Shown here: in pieces, positions 1-6,841 of the stretch | How positions within the stretch are numbered: the first letter of the stretch is position 1 | Layout of the letters: each line of letters starts with the position of its first letter | Source of the DNA: CAJWPI01 sp964635015 | Lineage (GTDB): Bacteria > Pseudomonadota > Gammaproteobacteria > Magnimaribacterales > Magnimaribacteraceae | Direction of reading: 5' to 3' | NCBI GenBank assembly: GCA_964635015.1 | Contig: CAZWMS010000047.1 | Location: 1 to 8,290, forward strand | Length of the DNA: 8,290 nucleotides | Made by a program: the position numbers and the translations under genes | The notes under the pieces: model-generated | The model's database searches: none | What the model was told of the DNA's origin: nothing | Seen by the model: only the letters and a program-made list of their open reading frames with translations

Positions 1-922
1 AATGTTCCTTAAGGCTTAATTCTTCACCAGAATCTTTCCATATTAAATTTTTTGGTACATGCATTGAATTGCTCCAAGATAAAAGGTCTGCTAAAGGCAG
101 AAAATTGATTAATAACAAGGGTCTTCTATAAACATCACTAATAAAATCTGCTCCTGCTAAAGTAGAAATGCATAAAGAACAATTACTAAATAGCCATATA
201 TCCAATAAATCAGATATGTTCTTATCAAAAGGATAATCAATAATTCTCTTACCCTTACAATTTAGAGGTTTAGAAACTTTTTTGCCCATTCTAATTACCC
301 AAACCCCTTGTTTAACTAGCCATTCAATGGAGGGTTCAAAGCTAGAGATATCTGAATTTCTGTAATTATGATGGTCCCAGTCTTGTTTATAAGCATTTAA
401 GTGTTTAGCAGATTCTAAATAAGCTTTGTCTCTAACTAATAAACAGACAAAAGGTTCTCCTTCTTTCCAACCTTGATTAGTTAGCCATCTTTTTGCTTCT
501 TTTTCTTCTTCTTTAAGAAAGTCAAAGCCTTTAAAACTTTTTTCTATTATTCCGTTTATGTCTCTGGAGTGTAAAAAAAGACTTGTATTTAGGATGTGGC
601 TCTTTCCTCCAGGAATTTTCTTATTCCAGTAATCTATATTTTCTACAAACTGGTAGATTGGTAAGTTTCTTTTTAAGATTTTATCCCATTGAGAGTTAGA
701 AGTAGGTTTATAAAACCAATACAAATGCTTAATTTTTTTAGGTAATTCTTTATTTCTTAAGTAGTGGTGAACACTGTCAGCTACAAAATGCCCTATCCTT
801 TCAGAAAATAAAGAGCATATTCTCACTAATATAAATGGTTTCATTAAACGCATTACTAGAACTGCTGGTATTGCCCAGAAAGCATTAAAAAGTCGTTTAA
901 ACTTGTTTGTTACTATTTTCAA
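1..922 (-). CDS. TIGR04372-type glycosyltransferase, N-terminal part (3' end outside window)
   Basis: An open frame of 307 codons runs from a TTG at 922 off the left edge, so the C-terminus is missing. Motifs resemble the putative glycosyltransferase family TIGR04372: a LLVRD strand near residues 160-164, HNYRNSDI near 184-191, a WVIRMG strand near 208-213, and a following segment with LCISTLAGADF, which in GT-B-like enzymes lies near the donor site. The N-terminus has a hydrophobic, basic stretch (about residues 11-45) that could contact the membrane. The TTG start is chosen because AAGGTG lies 8 bases upstream (931-936) and an in-frame TAA lies just before it; the first in-frame ATG would remove about 23 residues. 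The frame starts 18 bases after the small ORF at 941-1129, so it is probably the distal gene of the same operon. The likely role is transfer of a sugar to a surface glycan; donor and acceptor are unknown. Confidence 0.8.
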   Translation of the reverse strand, partial: MKIVTNKFKRLFNAFWAIPAVLVMRLMKPFILVRICSLFSERIGHFVADSVHHYLRNKELPKKIKHLYWFYKPTSNSQWDKILKRNLPIYQFVENIDYWNKKIPGGKSHILNTSLFLHSRDINGIIEKSFKGFDFLKEEEKEAKRWLTNQGWKEGEPFVCLLVRDKAYLESAKHLNAYKQDWDHHNYRNSDISSFEPSIEWLVKQGVWVIRMGKKVSKPLNCKGKRIIDYPFDKNISDLLDIWLFSNCSLCISTLAGADFISDVYRRPLLLINFLPLADLLSWSNSMHVPKNLIWKDSGEELSLKEH

Positions 923-930
923 TTTGAGGT

Positions 931-936
931 CACCTT
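931..936 (-). promoter_or_regulatory. Ribosome binding site deciding the TTG start of the glycosyltransferase
   Basis: On the minus strand this reads AAGGTG, 8 bases before the TTG at 922. It is one of the clearer Shine-Dalgarno matches in the window and supports TTG over the downstream ATG codons. Confidence 0.6.
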
Positions 937-940
937 ATTC

Positions 941-1129
941 TTAGTTAAAATTTCCTGACAAAAAGGAAGGATTATATTCTAAGTATTTTTGACTTATTCT
1001 AGCTTCTGGGTGAATAAATCCATGCAATTTCTCTTTATTTGGCCAAGAAGAAATAATTTTTATAAATTTTCTTTGATTAACCTCTTCTTCTTTTGTTTTA
1101 TTCCAATTTCCTGAAAGCCTCATTTCCAT
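941..1129 (-). CDS. Small unrecognised ORF, 62 residues
   Basis: I do not recognise this protein. It is hydrophilic and lysine/glutamate-rich at the N-terminus, with no signal peptide or membrane segment. A GFIHPEARIS stretch at residues 37-46 faintly recalls the hinge before the left-handed beta-helix of NeuD-type sugar acyltransferases, but no hexapeptide repeats follow, so at most it is a fragment. The start at 1129 has AGGA 6 bases upstream and overlaps the transketolase C-subunit by 10 bases; starting at the third codon (ATG, 1123) would give a 4-base ATGA overlap instead. It ends 18 bases before the next gene, which supports real co-transcription. The ends of the protein resemble each other (LSGNWN at 5-10, LSGNFN at 57-62) because of a repeated 9-10 base sequence. 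It may be a genuine small protein or a gene remnant. Confidence 0.45.
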   Translation of the reverse strand: MEMRLSGNWNKTKEEEVNQRKFIKIISSWPNKEKLHGFIHPEARISQKYLEYNPSFLSGNFN

Positions 1130-1141
1130 CTCATTTCCTGA
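950..1141. repeat. Three copies of ATTTCCTGA around the small ORF
   Basis: The 9-mer ATTTCCTGA occurs at 950-958, 1106-1114 and 1133-1141. Copies 1 and 2 extend to 10 bases with a leading A, and copies 2 and 3 extend to 10 with a trailing A. They sit at the two ends of the 62-residue ORF. The copy at 1133-1141 supplies the AGGA of that ORF's ribosome binding site on the minus strand. They could be scars of duplication or insertion, or coincidence in AT-rich DNA. Confidence 0.4.
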
Positions 1142-2076
1142 AGGAGTTTGCTAGTAATCTGGTCAGGAAGTAAGTTAAAGAGACTAAAAACAGATTTCTG
1201 ATCTCCATAATTGTGAATGAATTCATTAGGAAGACAAATTTTTTTCATTATTGGTAAGTTTCTTGGCTCAATTAATTTTACTAATGCTTCAATGCAAGCC
1301 GTTCCGAGACCTCCGTTACCTGAATGCTCTTCTACAAAATATACTCTTTTCACTTTCTTACTTTCTTCAACAATAGTTTTTTCATCAAGTGGTTTAATGC
1401 ATGAGATATGTAGCACCCTAGAAGCTATATTTTTCTTGATTAAATTATTAGATACTTCAAGGCATATAGGGCTCATTGCGCCAGTTGAAACAAAAAGTAT
1501 CTCATTTTTAACATTGCCTCCATTAAGTATTAAACCCTTGCCTAATTCTGGTTTTGCAAGTTCTTTATAATTCAGACTTTCCCCATATTTAGGAATTCCA
1601 TACTTACATAATCTTATATAAATTGATTCATTCCAATCTAGTGTTTGAGGCATAATGGACCTTACTTCATGGGCATCGGCAGGAACAAAAATTGTCATTC
1701 CAGGTATAGATCTCATCAATGAGATATCATCTAGAGATGTGTGAGTTGGTCCAAGATGGGAGGTAGCTAAACCCGCACCCATACCTATCAGTCTTATATT
1801 TCTATTTTGTAGACAAGCATCTAAAATAATTTGTTCATAGCACCTTCTTGTAGAGAAAGTTGCATGGTTAAATATGTAAGGGATAAACCCTTCTGAAGCC
1901 AAGCCAGAAGCAAGACCAACTACATTAGCCTCCGAGATTGATTCAAAAAAGAATCTGTCTTTGAACTTTTTTCTGAACTCTTCGTCCATCCCTGTTGTCT
2001 GATCAACACTTATAAATACAATTCTCTCATCAAACTCCCCGAGTTCTATCAGAGATTCAAGACAGGCATTTCTCAT
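1120..2076 (-). CDS. Split transketolase, C-terminal subunit (pyrimidine-binding and C-terminal domains)
   Basis: This 318-residue protein matches the second half of transketolase. Residues 1-165 form the Pyr domain: the ISEAN segment carries the glutamate (E49) that normally activates the thiamine diphosphate (ThDP) aminopyrimidine, and GPTH (109-112) plus LDDISLMRSIPG (115-126) are the usual active-site and dimer signature. Residues 190-318 form the transketolase C-terminal domain, with VEEHSGNGGLGT near 248-259. Length is normal for a stand-alone C-subunit. Its ATG overlaps the stop of the N-subunit by 4 bases (ATGA) and lacks a clear Shine-Dalgarno, which points to translational coupling and a heteromeric enzyme. 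The complex would transfer a two-carbon ketol unit between sugars. The glycan setting suggests a dedicated sugar-building role rather than central metabolism. Half of a DXP synthase is less likely because the partner is transketolase-like. Confidence 0.9.
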   Translation of the reverse strand: MRNACLESLIELGEFDERIVFISVDQTTGMDEEFRKKFKDRFFFESISEANVVGLASGLASEGFIPYIFNHATFSTRRCYEQIILDACLQNRNIRLIGMGAGLATSHLGPTHTSLDDISLMRSIPGMTIFVPADAHEVRSIMPQTLDWNESIYIRLCKYGIPKYGESLNYKELAKPELGKGLILNGGNVKNEILFVSTGAMSPICLEVSNNLIKKNIASRVLHISCIKPLDEKTIVEESKKVKRVYFVEEHSGNGGLGTACIEALVKLIEPRNLPIMKKICLPNEFIHNYGDQKSVFSLFNLLPDQITSKLLQEMRWK

Positions 2077-2924
2077 TTATAATTATTTATACTCTGAATC
2101 ATTTCTTCACTCAATTCTGATGAAATTCTTCCTTTCCAATGCCATTCAGCAGAATCTTCTCCAAAAATCAGTCCTTTTCCCATCACCGTATGACAAATAA
2201 TCACGGAGGGTTTACCTTTTTTTATAGGAAGATTAGAAAAAGCGTTCTTTAATTCATTTATGTTGTGACCATTTACTTCTTTAATATTCATACCGAAAGC
2301 CTTCCATTTTTCATCTAGAGGATCAAGATTAGTTAGATCTTTTACAGAACCAGAACACTGCACTTTATTGTAATCAATAATAATACAAAGATTGTCTAAA
2401 TTATGTCTAGAAGCACATATCGCAGCTTCCCAGACTGAACCTTCTCCATGCTCTCCATCTCCTACTATCACGAAGACTTTTTGTGCTTTTTGTTTCTTGA
2501 TCTTTAAAGAAATAGCCATTCCTACTCCAATAGAAAGGCCATGTCCGCATGCACCTGTAGTTGCTTCAACCCCTGGAACTATTTCTTCAAGGCAACCTCC
2601 AAGTTGTGATTCAGTATCCAAAAAATTATCAAGTAAAGAATCTGGAAAATATCCCTTATCTGCAAGCAAGGCGTACTGCGCTAAACTTGCCCAGCCCGGA
2701 CTTATTATTAATCTATCTCTTTCACGCCATCTGGGTTTTGAAGCATCAAATCTCATTATGTCATCGTATAATACTCTTAGAATTTCTATCATTGAGAAGG
2801 AAGAGCCAACATGACCTTTGGCGGAATTTACAAATCCTCTCATCATAAGTTTCCGAAGATCTTTTGATCTTTTATCCAGTCTAGCCTCTCGAGAGGCAGC
2901 TATTATTTCTTTTGAAGATGACAT
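2073..2924 (-). CDS. Split transketolase, N-terminal subunit (ThDP pyrophosphate-binding domain)
   Basis: This 283-residue protein is the pyrophosphate-binding half of transketolase. The ThDP/metal motif begins with GDGE at 155-158 and ends with N186 in DYNK. GHVGSS (37-42) and GACGHGL (124-130) supply the histidines and glycine loops typical of transketolase active sites, and HTVMGKG (245-251) is the conserved end of the domain. Length is normal for an N-subunit. With the C-subunit encoded next to it, and all recognisable catalytic positions kept, the pair should form a working ketol-transferring enzyme. The ATG at 2924 is fixed by family length; no strong ribosome binding site precedes it. 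A 103-base gap upstream makes this the best place in the window for an internal promoter. The physiological donor and acceptor cannot be read from the sequence. Confidence 0.9.
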   Translation of the reverse strand: MSSSKEIIAASREARLDKRSKDLRKLMMRGFVNSAKGHVGSSFSMIEILRVLYDDIMRFDASKPRWRERDRLIISPGWASLAQYALLADKGYFPDSLLDNFLDTESQLGGCLEEIVPGVEATTGACGHGLSIGVGMAISLKIKKQKAQKVFVIVGDGEHGEGSVWEAAICASRHNLDNLCIIIDYNKVQCSGSVKDLTNLDPLDEKWKAFGMNIKEVNGHNINELKNAFSNLPIKKGKPSVIICHTVMGKGLIFGEDSAEWHWKGRISSELSEEMIQSINNYK

Positions 2925-3027
2925 AAATGATTTTAAGGGTTATTAATATTAATTTAATTTTAAACTTCTATAAAGTGATCTCGACTGAAGAATATTGAAG
3001 AAAAATACCAGTATTCATCTAGTTCAA
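2925..3027. other. Intergenic gap before the transketolase pair, with short repeats
   Basis: This is the longest gap between the genes from 7786 leftwards. It holds two copies of TGAAGAA (2986-2992 and 2996-3002) spaced 10 bases start to start, about one helical turn, and a perfect 12-base palindrome ATTAATATTAAT (2942-2953) 17 bases before the ATG at 2924. I see no G+C-rich hairpin followed by a T tract and no convincing -35/-10 pair. A promoter or operator is possible but not shown. Confidence 0.3.
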
Positions 3028-4053
3028 TCACCTGTAGGGAAAATCAGAATAAGATTCTTTCAAATGAATCAGTCTACTTTTAATATTCTGAACCCTTTCT
3101 ATAAGCATCTTTTCTTTTTCATTTTTAGAAATAGTCTGAGGATAAAATTTAAAATAATCTGGTACAAAAACATTCAGCATAATAACGCACCATCTTAATT
3201 CATATAAGGGGTAAAAAATTTTCATCCTATTAAGAAAAGATTGATCTTTAATATAAATTTTTTTTAATTTTTGGAAAATCTGATTCCTTTTCTTCAAACT
3301 TAAATTCATTCCTGGGTGTAAGAGCGTATCAGACACAAGATTCACAGGATCTGCCCAACCAAAATATTCAAAATCAAGAAAAACTAACTTACCTTCCTTA
3401 TTTCTTAAACAATTATGAAAACCGAAATCTACTGGACTAAGAGTCATTTTCTCTTTAGATATTTTTGCCTTTCTATTCTTTTCCTTGCCATTCAAACCTT
3501 TGTTTGCCCATTCAATAATTTCATAAAATAATGGTAAAAAAAGATTGTTAAGTCGTTCTCTCAATAGTTTATTAGATGATTTTTCTAGAATGTTTAATCT
3601 TTTAATTATTTGTTGTTCTATGTCAAAAAATGAAAAACATGCATCTGTACCATAACCAATATCTTTAGCAAGGGGATCATTTTTAACTTCTTCTAAAGAT
3701 TGAATAAATGTAGCTGCTTGGGTTATCTCATCTTTATTCCACTTTCCAATTTTATTTCCCTCTATCCATTCCAATAGAGCACAATTGTTTTCTTTATCAG
3801 AAGAAATAAAAGCTGGTGAAGAAAAATGGTTAAAAGAAGACAAGAAATTAAGAGCTTGGGATTCCTTCTGTAATCTAGAGTTATCCTTAGATTTCTCCTG
3901 TCTATAAAACTTTAGAGCATAAAGTTTTTCTTTATGCTTAACCTTAAAGATTCTGCTGTTACCCCCATCATTACAATGCGATATTTTAGTTATTTTAGAA
4001 CCTAAAAGATTACTTGCTATCTTTTCTAAGTTTATATTTTTGGATAAATTCAT
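3028..4053 (-). CDS. Aminoglycoside/choline-kinase-fold (APH family) phosphotransferase
   Basis: This 341-residue protein has the eukaryotic-kinase-like APH fold. An N-terminal glycine loop (DGGNSRIFKV, about 29-38) leads to the ATP lysine K48 in ALKFY and an acidic partner E65. LLEWIEG (93-99) is the hinge. The catalytic loop reads SPVDFGFHN (206-214): the catalytic aspartate is D209, and the canonical HGD is replaced by PVD. DFEY (227-230) carries the metal-binding aspartate. This variant loop is known in APH-like proteins from glycan loci. The frame is open back to a TTG at 4149, but that would overlap the upstream SDR by 44 bases. The first ATG, at 4053, gives an N-terminus of normal family length, though no strong ribosome binding site precedes it. 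The substrate is probably a small sugar, polyol or amino alcohol. It lies 52 bases after the SDR in the same run. Confidence 0.8.
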   Translation of the reverse strand: MNLSKNINLEKIASNLLGSKITKISHCNDGGNSRIFKVKHKEKLYALKFYRQEKSKDNSRLQKESQALNFLSSFNHFSSPAFISSDKENNCALLEWIEGNKIGKWNKDEITQAATFIQSLEEVKNDPLAKDIGYGTDACFSFFDIEQQIIKRLNILEKSSNKLLRERLNNLFLPLFYEIIEWANKGLNGKEKNRKAKISKEKMTLSPVDFGFHNCLRNKEGKLVFLDFEYFGWADPVNLVSDTLLHPGMNLSLKKRNQIFQKLKKIYIKDQSFLNRMKIFYPLYELRWCVIMLNVFVPDYFKFYPQTISKNEKEKMLIERVQNIKSRLIHLKESYSDFPYR

Positions 4054-4105
4054 TGATGTAGATGTTTTAGAAAAATGATTATTAAAGAATAATTTTTTAA
4101 TTTTT

Positions 4106-4876
4106 CTAGATTCTACCCCCTGAGATAGACACAATGGAACCTGAAGCAAAAGAAGCCTGTTCTGAAGCTAGAAACAAAGCGAACGACGCGATTTCTTCAG
4201 GTTTACCTAGCCTGTTAACAGGGTAATACTGTTTTAAAAAATCCTTTACTAAAGCAGGATCTTTTTTCTGAAGTTTATCCCAATACTTACCTTCTGAAAG
4301 TACAGCACCAGGCATAAGTGCAGATACAATTACATTTTTTTCTGCAAGTTCTCTTGCCAATCCCTTAACGTAAGCATTTAGGCCTGCTTTAGCAGTTGCA
4401 TAAGGTAGTGAGCCTCCAAATGGTTCTTTCTTAGGTTCACCTAATTCTGCTGAAATTGAAGAAACATGAATTATTCTGCCACGTTTATTTTTTTTCATTA
4501 ATGGTGCTATAACATTATTAATTTCTATGGCTATTCCTAAGTTAAAATTCCACACTTCTACCCAATCTTTTACAGGAGAGAATGGATTTTTTATTCCTAA
4601 AGCACCTCCTACATTATGGATAATAATGTCAATAGTCTTATGTCTTGAGATAACCTCTTTAGCAACTTTAGATGGGGAAGAAGCTTGCCTCAGATCAGCT
4701 GATATATAATCGTTTTCTTTTGGGAACTCAGATAAAAGAGATATTAGTTTCTTTTCATCTCTTGCTACTAGAGTAACTTTTGAATTTTCTTTAAGAAAGG
4801 AATTAGCTATTGAGGCTCCAATACCTTTGCTTGCTCCAGTGATAAGAACTCTTTTATTTTTTAATCCTAAATCCAT
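4106..4876 (-). CDS. Classical short-chain dehydrogenase/reductase (FabG / gluconate 5-dehydrogenase-like)
   Basis: This complete 256-residue classical SDR has the dinucleotide-binding TGASKGIG at 13-20, an HNVGG in place of NNAG at 87-91, N112, S139/S140, Y159 and K163 (YATAK) as the catalytic set, and the usual PG turn (189-190) before the substrate loop. The C-terminus has the common ASFASGSIVSISGG signature. Length is typical. Acidic D40 after a basic/hydrophobic beta-2 end (VARD) does not fix NAD versus NADP preference clearly. It follows the alcohol dehydrogenase by 8 bases with no visible ribosome binding site, so the two are likely transcribed and translated together. In this setting it probably interconverts a hydroxyl and a keto group on a sugar or polyol. 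A fatty-acid role is less likely given the neighbours. Confidence 0.88.
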   Translation of the reverse strand: MDLGLKNKRVLITGASKGIGASIANSFLKENSKVTLVARDEKKLISLLSEFPKENDYISADLRQASSPSKVAKEVISRHKTIDIIIHNVGGALGIKNPFSPVKDWVEVWNFNLGIAIEINNVIAPLMKKNKRGRIIHVSSISAELGEPKKEPFGGSLPYATAKAGLNAYVKGLARELAEKNVIVSALMPGAVLSEGKYWDKLQKKDPALVKDFLKQYYPVNRLGKPEEIASFALFLASEQASFASGSIVSISGGRI

Positions 4877-4884
4877 AGTATTTA

Positions 4885-5931
4885 TTAGAATTTAATAATA
4901 CACCTACCATTTTCACCTTTTCTTACTTTTGCAATAGCTAAATTGATATCTTCAAGGGAATCAATGCTCGTTATGAGTTTCTTAAAGTCTACCTTTCCAC
5001 TTTTTTGGATACAAAAGCACTCAGGAATGTCTATATCAGGAATAATGCCACCACCTAATGAGCCCAATAAATCTTTCTCATGCATTATATCGTTAGCTTC
5101 TACTTTAATGAATTCTCCCTTTGGAGGAACTCCTATCAAAAAACATTTTCCTGGAATTGAAGTAGTTCTGTAAGCGTTTTCAATTGCTTTTATGTTTCCA
5201 GTACAAACTATCACTTTGCTAGCACCTTTTCCATTTGTAATTTTTTTAGTTGTTGAAATTATATCTTCTTTGTCAGTATTTATTAGATGCGAAGCTCCCA
5301 GAGACTTTGCTATTTGTAAAGATTTATCATTGATATCAACTGCTATTAAAGTTTTAGGGTTGTAATAGAATGAAGTTTGAATTACACATAATCCTACACC
5401 TCCACAACCATAAACTAATACATCATCTTCTTTTGAAACTTTAGCTTGTTTGGATACAACACCCATTGCTGTAGTTATTACACATCCACATAATGCAGAA
5501 AGTTTCATTTCCTTTGGATCAGGTGTAATAGTAATTCTGTTTTCAGATACCACTGCATATTCATTAAAGGTAGTAACCCACCCAGCATTGATGAGTTTTT
5601 CATTAAGAAAAAAAGAAGGGGTTTCGCTTTGAATACCGCTTCCCTTCATCCAGTGAAGTATAACTTTATCTCCTTTCTTTACTTTGGAAACATCAGGTCC
5701 TATTTGTATAACCTCTCCGCTACCTTCATGGCCAAGAAGATGAGGAAGAAATTTGTCTGGACCATGGCTACCATCTATTTCATCTATTTGTTTTCCACAG
5801 ATTCCAGAAAATTCCATTTTTACTAAAATCTGACCTTTTAGGAGAGGCCCTCTGAATTCTATTTCTTCAACTTTTAGAGGTGCATGTAATTCTTCTAGAA
5901 TAGCTGCCTTAAATTTTAGTGGGTAATTCAT
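4885..5931 (-). CDS. Medium-chain zinc-dependent alcohol dehydrogenase
   Basis: This 348-residue MDR dehydrogenase keeps the catalytic zinc site: C45 in SGICGKQ, H68-E69 in GHEGSG, and C148 or C150 in LCGCVITTAMG. The Rossmann motif GCGGVG lies at 175-180, with D199 ending beta-2, which favours NAD over NADP. The structural zinc lobe is lost: the region after HWMKGSG (93-99) has no CxxCxxC series, a known variation in sugar and polyol dehydrogenases. General sequence style is close to class III-like alcohol dehydrogenases. The ATG start at 5931 fits the family N-terminus; it lies 29 bases after the epimerase-like gene. It would oxidise or reduce an alcohol/aldehyde intermediate, possibly in series with the SDR directly downstream. 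Substrate unknown. Confidence 0.87.
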   Translation of the reverse strand: MNYPLKFKAAILEELHAPLKVEEIEFRGPLLKGQILVKMEFSGICGKQIDEIDGSHGPDKFLPHLLGHEGSGEVIQIGPDVSKVKKGDKVILHWMKGSGIQSETPSFFLNEKLINAGWVTTFNEYAVVSENRITITPDPKEMKLSALCGCVITTAMGVVSKQAKVSKEDDVLVYGCGGVGLCVIQTSFYYNPKTLIAVDINDKSLQIAKSLGASHLINTDKEDIISTTKKITNGKGASKVIVCTGNIKAIENAYRTTSIPGKCFLIGVPPKGEFIKVEANDIMHEKDLLGSLGGGIIPDIDIPECFCIQKSGKVDFKKLITSIDSLEDINLAIAKVRKGENGRCIIKF

Positions 5932-5960
5932 GGAATCATTCTCAAGAACATAAAAATATC

Positions 5961-6812
5961 TTAGGTAAATTTGATATTGAAAGTTTTCTCAACTTTTGCT
6001 GTATTAAGATTCTGCTCTATTGGTTCAACTTTACCTTTACCTGCTATTAGATTGTCATTTAGTTTTATAGGAAGTTCTTTACTAAGTTGTTCGATTCTTT
6101 TTAAGTAACTTTTCATTGGAGAGCCAACATTATAAATACCAAAATTAGTGTCGTCCAAAATTTGGAGATGGAGATCAACTAACTCTTCTTTTTTGGTAAA
6201 GCATCTTTTAATATTTGAAAAAACTTCTGCTTTCTCTCCTCTAGACAACTTATCTAAGGTTTTTTCAATGAATTGTCCTGGTCCCGCTAAGCTAGATATA
6301 GGTTCTTTATAACTAAAAGAATGTATAACTGATAATCTTAAAATATGATATTTTTCTAGATTTTGTTTAATAAGATTTTCACATTGTACCTTCAATTCAC
6401 CATGATAGGTATCAGGATTTGGCTCTGTTTCTTCATCAGGAAAAGAGTTTGAACCATTCCATATTTTGTCCGTCGAGTGATATATTAAGTGGCAATCTTT
6501 TGGTAGGTTTTTTACTATGTTTCTCGTGATACCTAAATTAGATTCTTTAGCTAATTCTTTATTATTTTCATTTACTTCAGGGTTGGTCAAGGCTGCTAGG
6601 TGGAAAATTGCCCTAGGCTTATAGTAATTTATTACCTCTTTGACATTTTCTTCTCCTCTGAGATCTAGAGAAATTAGATTAGATAAATTTTTCTTAGGTT
6701 TATATGTAACTCCAATAGGACTAAGAGCAGCAATTTTATCCATTAGGCTAAAACCCACAAAACCTCCAGCTCCTGTAACTAGAATTCTTTTTTTAAGTAC
6801 CTTAGTATTCAT
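5961..6812 (-). CDS. RmlD-like extended SDR (sugar-nucleotide reductase/epimerase family)
   Basis: The protein, 283 residues from ATG 6812, starts with the extended-SDR motif TGAGGFVG (13-20) and contains FHLAALTNPEVNEN (70-83), typical of the RmlD/dTDP-4-dehydrorhamnose reductase family, and YHSTDKIWNG (111-120), which supplies the Ser/Thr (S113/T114). The usual YGxxK is odd here: the sequence is TYHGELK (135-141), so His137 sits where the tyrosine is expected and Tyr136 is one place early. The enzyme may be altered or inactive, or may use a shifted tyrosine. The frame is open to a TTG at 6845 that overlaps the HAD stop by 4 bases (TTGA); ATG 6812 is preferred because it gives a normal SDR N-terminus. 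Neither start has a good ribosome binding site. The substrate is probably a nucleotide-linked keto sugar. Confidence 0.82.
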   Translation of the reverse strand: MNTKVLKKRILVTGAGGFVGFSLMDKIAALSPIGVTYKPKKNLSNLISLDLRGEENVKEVINYYKPRAIFHLAALTNPEVNENNKELAKESNLGITRNIVKNLPKDCHLIYHSTDKIWNGSNSFPDEETEPNPDTYHGELKVQCENLIKQNLEKYHILRLSVIHSFSYKEPISSLAGPGQFIEKTLDKLSRGEKAEVFSNIKRCFTKKEELVDLHLQILDDTNFGIYNVGSPMKSYLKRIEQLSKELPIKLNDNLIAGKGKVEPIEQNLNTAKVEKTFNIKFT

Positions 6813-6841
6813 CTGAAGTTCAAGATAATTTTTATTGATAA

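Noticed and set aside
1217..1570. Plus-strand frame of 117 codons
   Set aside because: It lies wholly antisense to the transketolase C-subunit, whose motifs are clear, and its translation has no recognisable pattern.
2392..2848. Two plus-strand frames of 140 and 95 codons
   Set aside because: Both are antisense to the transketolase N-subunit over its ThDP-binding region. They are mirror frames of a well-supported gene.
1120..2924. DXP synthase instead of transketolase
   Set aside because: The gene is split into two subunits of transketolase size, and the N-half motifs (GACGHGL, HTVMGKG) follow transketolase more closely.
4943..5826. Several plus-strand frames of 60-76 codons
   Set aside because: They are antisense to the zinc alcohol dehydrogenase and have no protein features of their own.
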